Notes under the pieces: model-generated
What the model was told of the DNA's origin: nothing
The model's input: only the letters and a program-made list of their open reading frames with translations
Databases searched by the model: none
Part shown: one piece after another, positions 44,299 through 56,064 of the stretch
How positions within the stretch are numbered: the stretch's first letter is position 1
Layout of the letters: every line of letters starts with the position of its first letter
Program-made: the position numbers and the translations under genes
From: Primula veris
Lineage: Eukaryota; Streptophyta; Magnoliopsida; Ericales; Primulaceae
Direction: 5' to 3'
Assembly (NCBI GenBank): GCA_963682055.1
Contig: OY821742.1
Span: 27,623,060 to 27,687,059, forward strand
DNA: 64,000 nt

Positions 44299-46047
44299 GT
44301 GCATTTAACTACTACCTCAGAGCTCCACTTGCAGCTGTTAGAATCTGCTTCCTCTTTTCTTCTTGCTCTTCTGTTCTAATGTTTGAAGGAAATCTATCAT
44401 AAGTGTACTTGGCACCTGAAACAAACATAAAGGAAGCTGGTCAACATTGTGGCCACATTAAAGAATAAATATTATCAAAAATAAAATGCTTAGCATCTAT
44501 AGAGCGCCCTCTAGTTTGGTACGATGGGATACTTTATTAGTGCAAATTTTTCATGTTTTACTACTAACACGTATTCTCATGATAAACCATCCTGTCCATC
44601 TCCACACCTTTTATAGGTGGAATTGAGTATTACTTTTATATACTAGAATCTATAACGCATCATCAAACCGCTGTTTTCTAAAACTTCTGATGTTTTTCAC
44701 TGAACAAGTATTTCGTTGCATTTCCTTGTAACAAATAGGCCTTAGTTCACTTAGGTTTTGTTTGGCAGCAGCTTTTAAGCAAAAAAAAGAGGACTAGTTC
44801 AGTTCCTTATTAGAGTCCATCCATTTCCTCCGAAAGGCCTCATGATAGGAAGGGGAGAAACTCTAAGCATAGGCTAGAACCGATAAACCATCGATGTGAG
44901 ACACTATTCAACACTCCCCTCACTTCTGGACCGAGACAAACGAATACCCAATGGACCAAATGCCCACAAGTGTAAACAAATTAGACAACGAGGGAGCCCA
45001 ACAAACAACAAAAAATAGCCCTAATACCAAAATAGAATTTATCCATACTCACTAAAAGGCGTTTGATAGGAAGGAGAGGATCTGATATATAAGCATAAAC
45101 CCATCAATGTGGGACAATATCGAACACCCCCAAAAGCTAGGTTCATCCATTTAAAGCTTCTAGCTTTTTCAGGCCAAAAATTCAAAACACCTGGGTTCTT
45201 AAGCTGATCAACCGAATGCTGCCCAAGTTTTAGACAAAATAAAAACCTGAGCTTATAAGCTACAGCCAAATAAGGCTTTAGGTACCTGACATTTCCGTTC
45301 CGGGATCTGATATGGTTATGATCTCATGTTCTTCTACAGGTTTCGGAAGAATTGACAAAGGATCCTGATGTCTTCCAATCGCATCTTGTAACTTGTCAAG
45401 AAGATTATTGTTATTGTCATCAGAGCCTAAACCTCTCTCTAGATAATCCATGAAACCTTGAGTCTCTAAAAACTGGGAGATCTGTTAAAAGTTACCACAA
45501 ATGGGCAATAACTAGTAAAAAGGTCGTACAGAAACAGCGATATAAGCACGCAGAATGCACTGTGAGAAAGATTTAACTGAAGACTTAATAAATAAATAAA
45601 TAACTTCTCTCTCTTAATGTTGTCATGAAGTTTTACACAATTAATTTTATTTTAAGATAATCAAATGATGTATTTACCATTGGTTCTGATGGCTGATCAG
45701 TTGACCGAGAACGCTTCTTCAAAAATGCTTGATTGTTAAATACCTGAGTTGCAGTAATTTCCTGAACAGAACAACCAATCATATTTAAGAATTTTGGTCT
45801 GCGGCACCCGTACATATAAAAGATTACAGAAAAAAAAGAAGTCAATTTCGTACTATGAAATTGCGGTACCCAGCTAAAATTGATGCGAAAAACTTCAGGA
45901 ATGTAAACCTGCATGAAAGTACATTCATCTAGTTAGAATGTGATGTTTTAGGTTACATATTGTTTTCCATTGGAACGCTAGTAGCAACAAATCCTTCAAA
46001 AACACCTAAACCAAGGAATAGCAAAAGAATTAATGGATCCCAAAGGA

Positions 46048-46092
<45 letters not shown>

Positions 46093-49000
46093 ACAATTAA
46101 GAGTTACATGGAATCTCCAAATAGGGGAAGCCAGGATAATTCCCCTCAGGAAAAATATAATGCTATAAAAAATTAGCAGAGGCTTATCATGCCAAAGGCA
46201 ACACATACGGAAGAGAATAGTGATTGTTAACATAGCAATTTCAAATTTATTTACATTGGAGAGGAAGCTACAGCCTATGTGAAAGAGTTCAGGAATTAAT
46301 GGCGCACAACTTTCTTTTTCTTATAGGGTCTCTATTTTCAAAAAATGTTTAATTCCCACTTTTCATGGCCATACATGCTTCTTATATCTTTTTCTTCGGA
46401 TAGGCTTGATTCAATTTGGTCTCCCTTGGTTCAGAAGGATGTTAACGTTCCCTCGGTCCCTTGATTCAATAACGCTTATTATTTTTTCCAATATACCCCT
46501 ATAACGGTAATACCGTAGTGATAGGCATTATTTGCAGATATTATTGGAAGTTAAGATATTAACCATGCCCTTTACAGGGAAAGTGTGACTGTAATTTTGG
46601 ACATACGAAAAAGGAAAGGTGAACTATCTTTATGGAACAGAGACAGTAGTTAACAGGATATGCTACAACGTCTCAAGATGATCGTTTGACCCATTATTCG
46701 TTGTAAAGCCATACGATAGGGAAAAAAATGTTGCTCTAAGAAAGAATAATCTCCCACGATATCCCACTTAATCAAGGAGAAAGTTAAAATAAAAGGATCT
46801 AATGTGAGATGAAACTCAATAAGATCTTGAAAACACAAGAAAGGTGAACCAAAAATCACCATCATTCACTTGTCAATCTTACATACAAACTTCTAAAGTA
46901 CACAGAAGAAGTAACTCAACCAATCAACAATTTCAATTTTATACCCCAATAAGTTTTTTTTAATTAGTACACTCTTCTATAGCTTTTCCATGATTTGATA
47001 CCTCCAACTTTCTTTCTTTTTTTGAATTAGTACCCTCAACTACACCTTTTTTTCATCCATATGTCGGGGTAGTTAGTCACTTTACAATTTACATACTTCA
47101 ATTTTATAGAGCCATTGTATTAGGGTGAAAAATATGATGTTTCTTTTTATCAATATTTACTATTATAAATTAAAACTTTAACTTTGATATTTTAAAATAT
47201 AGGACATTAAATACATAATAATATATATACGATTTACATTTGAGGGTGTTTACTTAAAATAACCCTGTTTCATACTAAATAAAAAATAAATAGAAGTTGA
47301 GAGTACTAAATTATAAAAATGATAGTTAGGGTTATAGAATCACATTTACCCCCCACTCCAATAGCGTTCAATCTAATAACCCAAACCCTAAATATATAAC
47401 TTGTAGTATCACCTGAGTTGAAGGTCATGGTCTACTCCCCAGGGCTTGCTGCTACCCCTTGGATAGTGTTCAGAAGAACGTCCAAAACTACCCTTCAGTT
47501 GGTCAATGCCAACAACATTTGGACACAATAACTTCATAATGTCAGAACGTAATCTGCTCAATTCTGGCTCTGGAATAGGAGGAATTTCCTCAGTTGTGGT
47601 GATGCAGTTATGGTCAATGTCAACAATGACTACCTACATATATACAAAATAGAATCATTCACTTTAAAATTATACTGTATTAATTATATTTTCAGAAAGA
47701 AAATGATAAGCATTGCCCCACAGTAAACGTAACCCTCAAAAACATATATGCCAGAAAAGAAATTGGTTACCTATTTCATTTCTAGATATAAGTTTCTTAA
47801 TGCAAATCATTCAAAAAAGGATAAAGATTCTCAGTCAACAGTTTTCTTTGGTAGCAGCAGAAACAAACAGACAAGTTTGGAGCATCACATAGTATGCATA
47901 CAATACACATAGTCTAGGAGTTATAAGGAAAGCACAAAAAAGCAAAGTTAATTTATACAAACAAAAAAAGAAACATGGTGCATAGATTATATCGCAACCA
48001 ACAAGCTCTAGTCATACAAGAAATCATTTATATAGTAAGTTTACCTCGCAACCAACACCCCCCCCCCAAAAAAAAAAAAAACAAGAATGACTTTATAATA
48101 ATACTTCACACCTGGACTACAACATGATCAAAAGTTATATATAAGTACGCAATTCTTGTAAAATAAGGAAAACACAAAATCCATCACCAAAGATCATTAC
48201 TCAAAGAAAAGGGCAAACCCGATGCTAAAGTTCCCGCTATGCGCGAGGTCCGGGAGGGGTCGGGCCATTTTGGGCCTGATGCAGACAGCCTTCCCTTGCA
48301 TTTCTGCAAGAGGCTGCTTCCACAACTTGAACCCGTGATGTTAGATCAATACACTAAGTATGTTAGATTTATTTGAATTATTGTTGAAACATGGCATTGA
48401 ACCTATAACTTGCGCGACTAGCCAGACAAGTATATATTACAAATAATTTGACATAAACAGTAAATCTGTATCTACGAAAAAGATAAAAACAAGCAACTTA
48501 CACCATCCATAGAAAGACCAGTAGTGTCGACCCCTGAATGGAGTCCCATCATATATGGTGTGGGGGCATCAATGTAGTCAACTCCACTGAAAAACAGTAA
48601 TGGAATGTAGACATGCTTCAGTCCAACAAAAAGACAAAAAAGAAATATTAGATAGCGATCCTTTTAACATCACAAAAGGAATATATCTATTTACGTCAAT
48701 ACTACAGAACATCAAATGCCACCAGACAGTTTTAATCCACACTTTCATCTGAAATTGGTTAAGTTTCAGTCTAATAAAAGTATCAAAAAAGGAAATTACT
48801 CTAGAATAACAAAAAATATAGTTCAGTGAAAAATATCCAATACCTGCCATCGAAATGGATATATTAAATGGCACATGGCTTCTGATGCTAGAGTTAAAAT
48901 AGAATACCTGCAAGACGCAGTTGGAGATCAAATGAGATGTGGGAGAAAATTAAACAATCTTATTAGTTATTACAATTTTCCTGGAAGGGGTTTTGTAGTT

Positions 49001-52000
49001 ATTACATGGCATTCAGGTTTGTAGAATCCCGCCCATTCCCCACTAAAAGGCCTCTTAGTAGGGAAGGAGAGGAGCTTATATTAATGCTTGGCTTTAACAA
49101 TGCCTAAACGATGTGGGACAATTCCAACACTCCCCCTCACTCGTGGGTTGGTCAATTTCTGATAAGCCCAACGAGTGCAATCAACAAATTGGGTGGAGGT
49201 GGCCCATCATACAAACCGGCTTAGCCTTGGCTCTGATACCATGTTGAAGCCCGTTCATTCCCCACTAAAAGGCCTATTAGTAAGGAAGGAGAGGAGCTTA
49301 TATTAATGCTTGGCTTTAACAATGCCTAAACGATGTGAAACAATTCCAACAAAGTTAAAGACGACTAACGGTATTATATTATGATAGTAAACACATTAAT
49401 TTTGTTAACTAATTCCAAAATGGCGACTTAAACAGTTAAACCTATACAATGGTAGCAACTAAACATGATAAACAATTATCAGAATAGCTATTGCAAGTCA
49501 TTGCAAATTCAAAACATGTACAGCTTGAAAAAATATAGCTCCTCTCATTATTATGGATTCCATTGTACATATAACAGTAAAAAACTGAATCATGTAGTGA
49601 ATAATGACGAGGACATTTTAAACATTACATATGTTCCACCAACCTTACCTAGACATGGATCTAGTGAACTAGTGCAGGCTCCTATTAATACCCCTTTTAA
49701 GAAAATGCTACCAAAACACTGAAGTCCAAAAATCAATGTACACATGTCAACCAGTTTGTCATTGACCTAAGACAGTCTTAATTAAAAAAATTCCTAATAA
49801 ATGGGAAAACATGATTTTATTACGTTTTCCATGCTACCTAGTTTTTCCATATTCCCCCCCTTCATAAGTATTAAAAGGCTTCAAATGCAAGGGGACATAG
49901 GAAAGAGAATATCTTGCTGTGAAGAAGTTAAAGGAAGTTGTCAACATCCAGGAGATAAAAGTATACATTATAAATTAGGCAAAAAAATGATTTCTCTAGT
50001 TGGTAATATGTTCTATTCAACTGCAAGAAGATAAATTACTCCCTCCGTATAAGGATGCTTGAGGAATCCAACTTTTTATGAAAAGTTGATGATTGCACAT
50101 GTGTTTGTCAAAAATGCCTCTTAAATTAGTTAAACTATTACTTTTTGTATGTGCACGGACTCCAATGTGGGGGTAATAGAGTAAATGTATCATGTGTTAG
50201 GAATCTGTTTTGAAAAAGTTTCATTTTGTTTCGGACATCCCAAAATGGAACTACAATCATTTAATTTGAGAGGGAGGGAGTATTACTTATTTGATCGAAT
50301 CAGAATCCTCCTCTCGAGTAACACTGCTGTGAAAAGTTTAAGAAAGTTGTCCACGTCCAAGCTCTGCACCAGTGGCTGAAAGGATATCTGCATGAGAGGA
50401 AGAGAAGCATCATTACAAAAAATATGAATCATTTATAATCAAAACTGTGGCGCCAATCTTTTAAATGTAACTTTTTACAGTCCATTCCAATGCCTTGACA
50501 ATGCCCAGCATAATAAATAAGTTATTTTTTAAAGAAAAGAGACCACAGCCACACAGTAAATTACACTTTATACACCGCATCATTAAAAAAAAATGATTCA
50601 TATAAAATAAAAACTGTGGCACCAATCTTTTAAATGTAAATTTTTCACAGTCCATTCCCATGCCAGGACAATGCGCGCAGACGGTACGAAGGATGTTTGA
50701 GCATTAAAAAATAGTTTTTTTAAAGCAAAGACCACAGCCACATTAAATTACACGTTATACTGTATACCCCCAGTGAAAAACTTTTCTAATTGATACACCA
50801 GGTTTTCTTTTTTCCCTTTAGTACACTACCGTTATGATTACTGTCAAAGTTGGATGTGATAGTTGATTGTACAGAAATGTACTAAATTCTAACGAAAACA
50901 TCCATTTCGAGTCACATGTCATCCAACTTGCAACATCCATTAGGAGTCACATGTCATTCAACTTGGGGAAAGTGAAAGGATTGTACTAAATGAAATATAA
51001 ATGAAACGCTAGTGCATGAACCAATATAAATGCTAGTTGAGTTGTACTGAAACCAACAATCGTCATAGCAGGCTGTACAAAATTGCAATTAACCAAAAAT
51101 ATATGGACAAAAGTTTAGAGACTTACATCAGCATGCGGGAGACCGTCCCCTGTCGGAACTTCAACCGCAAGGAGGCTTTTTTCAATGGAAAATAAAACTC
51201 TGTCTTGTCCTGGGGTAGGCAGAGATACTGCAATCACAAGATTGGCAATAACATCCCACAATGGCTTGCTGAAAATTGTTCCATAGAAAGCAAATAAGAT
51301 CTACCAACCGAAGAACTATGATATTACACGAGAATATTGCAGTTCTAAAACAGTTTTGGACTAAAATTTCTGCATACGGGGGACTAGTATAGGGCAGCTT
51401 AAAACAGTTTTGTTAAAAACCTATGAAATCATACAATCTTGGTTATGTCCCATCAGTGTCGTTGTCAAGCATTTGAAGTTCCGCAGAAAAATTAACAACC
51501 TACATTTCTCTTAACAAAATTGATAGAGACCAAACACTTAAATCTTTTTTAAACATTGGCCAGTAAGAACAAAAAAATACTATTAAATGAAAACATTAAC
51601 AATTGGTCATCATGATAGTGAAAGAAACCTTGCTGAAAATACTGAGGCTGGTTCATTTAAAAATTACCCATGGACACCGACAAAGTTCTAAAGATTTCCG
51701 CCTAATCATCCAAGATAAGGCAATATTGTAATCAAAGGAAAAGAAAATCAAATCAGAGACAAAGGAAAACCAATATGGGAGAGAATAGAGATTGCCTAAA
51801 TTTCCTACATCCACCATATTAGTCAATCACAAGTTACTGGATTAAAGAAAACATAATAAGAATCATAGTGTATGATAGTTGTAATTATCAGGATCTAAGC
51901 TCGTGTGAAAATTGCTTGGCACATAACTAAAGTTATTTAAATATCCCGTAGTGACGTTTCATGCTTCGCACTGTACAAACACATCATAGATGACAGCTCA

Positions 52001-55000
52001 AGAGCTATTAATCCTACAACTACAAGGGGCAGCTTATCACTAGTTAAGCATCAAAGCAAATATTAAGCCCTAAAACCAATAATACAAAAACCTTAACAAA
52101 AATTGCACTCAGGGTTAAGCATAAACATTTCTAATCTCTCTTGTAGAATAGATTCAAATAACTGTTGCATATAAGAAAGTAAAGACATGTCTGTGTACAT
52201 CATCGCCAATATACAAAAAAACATGCCTGCTTCCGTGAGGGGAGAAGCAAAGTGTGAATAATTCCTCCAATGCATCTCTAAGGACACGAAAACTGGGAGA
52301 ATGTGAAACTAGACAGATACATTTGTCGGCAAAAGAATCTCTTGGGATTCTATAAGCTTCTATAATATCCTCACACACTGGATCTCGAAAAGCAATGCAG
52401 CTAACATAGATTTTTGATCCATCACCCTCTGCAGCCACGCCACATGAAGACAAAAAGATGAGAGCTTTTAGAAACGGAAAAGAGAATACTTTTTATATTA
52501 TAAAAGCCTAGGTTTAAAATGCAAAGATAAAGGACAAAAACAACCAATAGGACCCTGGTTAATGTTAAAGCAGAATTAACTCGAAGGAAAGGTGAAAATA
52601 TTAGGTTGCTTACACTTAAAAATTGGACTATACTTTTGGTTAATCAGCTAAAAGCTAAGTTTTTTAATTTGTGCTAATTACCTGAAATGTTAAAGGTTAA
52701 GCTGGATTAACCCAAGTTTTATGAAAACCGAATGCTAAGGTTTGTTATATTAGTCCCACATCAATAGATAATTGGTAGTGCTCGTGCTATTTATATAAAT
52801 CCCCCTCCTTCCTACTATGATGCCCTTAAGTGACAAGTGTATGGACTCTGCATGGTATCCGAGTGGGTTTGGGTTCAATTTGGTGGTTTATTTGTCTGGT
52901 TTGTCACGTTTGTGCCTAGTTGGGCATTATGATTTATTGGGCCTGTGGATAGGCACTTTGTTGCAATTGTTGGGCTTTTTCATATTGGTCAACAATTGAG
53001 GGTGGGTGCTCGAGGGTGCTTCTGCTATTTAAATGGTCCCCTTCTTCCTACTACAACGCATTTTAGTAGAAGTGTACGGAGTATCAAAGTACATTTGCTT
53101 AAAAGCTGATCCCAAAAGCCCCAAGTTCCATGTCAAATAGCTTTAGTCAAGAAAAGAAAAAGTAAGCTGGTGTCGACCTTTAAATGCGCGGTTCGAAGAA
53201 CAAATGCAAAGGTCTTTTTCATTATTAAAGAAAAGCGGAAAAGTACTCTCACAACTTTGAACAAAACTTTGAAAATTGCTTGCACAAAAATATCAAACCG
53301 GTGCTGACCAGTTAACACTATGGGATAACATCGTGGAAAGGTTGCGACATCACCAGCATCGAACCCTGACGAATACAACTCTACACCAGCTGGTAATACA
53401 CACTGCAATCAACATATGTACTAAGTTAGCACAGGAAAGATATGAAATGCTTCAAGGTGACAGAGTTATAAAACAACTATTAAAAACAACCAAAGGTAAT
53501 TCAGGAACTTATTATATATATTCAAAGCAGTGATGCGTAGGTTAATAAAAAGTATGCATCTCCTGCCTCCCCAATTAAATAAAATAAATATATAAAACCC
53601 CTACCAATGAAAATAATCATTTACCAGTCCAATTGTCTTACATTACCAAAAATAAATCATGTCATCGTATCTATATAGTAATCTCTCTATATATAATTAC
53701 ATTATTATATAAAGAGATATATTTCTACTCAGTTGACTCCTGCAACTGCATTTTATGGTTGACAAGTAAATGCAAATTACCATTTTCGTATATAATTTTC
53801 TAAGCTATAAAGATAAGCAACCAGAAAATAACTCCAATAGCACAGGAGTGACATATCCTAAACCACAAACTAACTGTCATATACAGAGACACTATTCATA
53901 TTTCAGGTGGGATATGAACGGAGGATCAAACGTATGAAGTAAAATGCTCAATTCCATGTCCCCAAATCCCCAAAAACACAAATTCACAAGATATCAAATG
54001 AAAAAACAGCCTAAAGTGCCAAACATTGAAGCAGACATTTTCTGAATATTAATATAAGCTCGAGACAGCTCCAAATTATTAAGCTCTATATGTATGAATC
54101 AACCCAAGAGAAAACGAAAACAAAACTCCAATAGCACAGACAGAGTTCATGAATCCTGGTTGTAATGAATTACCCCATTTATCAGATTACCCCCGACAAT
54201 TAAGTCCAATCCTTTGTTTGTAATCTTAATACTTCTGCTCTTCTTCTCTTGATTTTGATCCGTATTCAGTTCATTACACTGATCAACTCACATATCCTGA
54301 TATACACAAATAACATTCATAGTTTGGTGGGACATGATCTGGTAATCCATACATGCACTAAACGCTCAAATTCCACTTTCAAAAACCCCAAAATTAACAA
54401 AGCATGAGAAATTAAAATAAGAACCCATTCTAAGAGTGATAAATCTCGATCCTGAGATGTTTTACCTTTAGTATGCTCTAAACAATATCAAACTGTTAAA
54501 GGTTATTTGCTATTACTTTGAACCTTTCAACTCTTAATCAACACAGTACATAGAGATGATACTTTCCAAATTTTGGGTAGTGATATAATAAGAATCAAAT
54601 ATACAAAGTAAAAGTTCCAAGTCCCTAGAAACAACAAGCAACAGAGATTATTTAATAACTAACCTGAAAGTCTAAATCTCGAGCCAGCCATATATAGACA
54701 AACTCCTTGGTTAACCCATCTAATGGGAAAAGGACATGCAGTCTGGTTAAGTGGTTATAGGAAAAATGTAGGAGTATTATTTATCAGAAGATAAGGTTGG
54801 CTGATCATCCTAAGATCAAGAAGTGGTTTGCTGCATCATAACCGGTGAACAAAATTAAACCCAATTCTAACTATAAGTACCCGCCTCCGTACACGATGAG
54901 CATGTAAGTGGCTCAACTCAAGCCATCGTAAAGCATTATTGGCTATAACTACTATTAGCTGAGGGTCGAGAGGATTTTGAACGGCCAAAGAACTATGTTA

Positions 55001-56024
55001 CTCTTTGTTAATCACCCTTTTAATTGTCTATGATTACTATCTAGATGAATTCCTCCAATCCTAGTGTGCGACTGTGTTTCTTACTTAATATTACAAAAAA
55101 GAATATTGGACTATGCAATCCAGACCTAATCGGAGTCCGGAGATATTTACGACTAATAAGGCCTATGAACACAAGCATTTTAAGTTGGATATGATACTAT
55201 GATCAGTTTTCAAATGCTAGAGCACCAAGTATATGATTGTTGGTGACTGAAAGAAATAAAAATAGGCCAACTTATTTGTTTTGGTGACTCTCGAACATTA
55301 GAATTCATTTCCACTTACCTTGTTTGACCAACATGTTTAATCTCAATTTTGGTCATGGCATTTGTTTTTCCTCTCTTTTATTATTTTATTCTCTCTATTT
55401 AGATCTCTCCGGTGATAATGCTCATTTCCTTCTCTTCCTTTGTTTTTGATCTGTTTTTTGTTTAATATTGCAACGAACACTACATTACAGCTATTTTAAG
55501 CAGGCTTTTCAACTAAAAAAGCTGCTCCCAAACAAACCCCGAGCGCCATAAAGTCAAATTCCCAAATTTAGTAATGTAGGCTCAATACAAACCCAAACTA
55601 CTATCAAATATCATTGTAGATGACACAACATAAAAATAATAACAATAATACAATATGCTAGCAATAATAACAATAATTTAGGTATAAACAAAACTTATAA
55701 GCAAAAATAATTTAGGTGGTGCTAAACATTACATTACAAGTAAATCTATTATAAGCACAATTTTCAACAACAAAAAAAGCTGCTCCCAAACAAGCCCCAA
55801 GGCTCATATACCGAATTCAGTAATGATACTAACAATAACAATAATGATATTAATAATAATGATAATAGTAAAGATGAAATTAGTGTTTCAGCCCCCTCTT
55901 AATCAAAAGTAGCGTTTCAGCCCCCCATTTAACAAAAGTAGTGTTTCAGTCCCTACTCTTTAAAGTTACTGGTTCCGTCCCTGATAACAATAATGATACT
56001 AACAATAACTGAATAACAATAATG

Positions 56025-56064
<40 letters not shown>

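Larger units (their letters stand above)
38179..44415 (-). other. SCD1: SCD1 exons 12-22: linker between DENN and WD40
   Basis: Exons: 44316-44415, 44098-44161, 43970-44014, 43266-43341, 43065-43138, 42935-42985, 42411-42568, 41465-41512, 39935-39992, 39721-39804, 38179-38440. They encode mostly helical sequence, including YTYDRFPSNIRTEEQEEKRK, LGATDDPLSSFEYGTIL, GGSGFVECIREHI, SIWEELRFWEGYFEYLMER and GLGLPDTDAWYTVE, then a Ser/Pro-rich segment (exon 22, VQSVSPYGLPSPHSQD and WVQSMFSRDASSR) likely to be disordered and phosphorylated. Several exons are tiny (45-58 nt), typical of this gene. No lesion found. Confidence 0.92.

Noticed and set aside
44220..44402. 60-codon ORF with Tyr-Ile repeats
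   Set aside because: Translation of the (TA)n microsatellite in SCD1 intron 12.
49465..50034. Two plus-strand ORFs of 77-85 codons in SCD1 intron 5
   Set aside because: No domain or codon signature; AT-rich chance frames in an intron.
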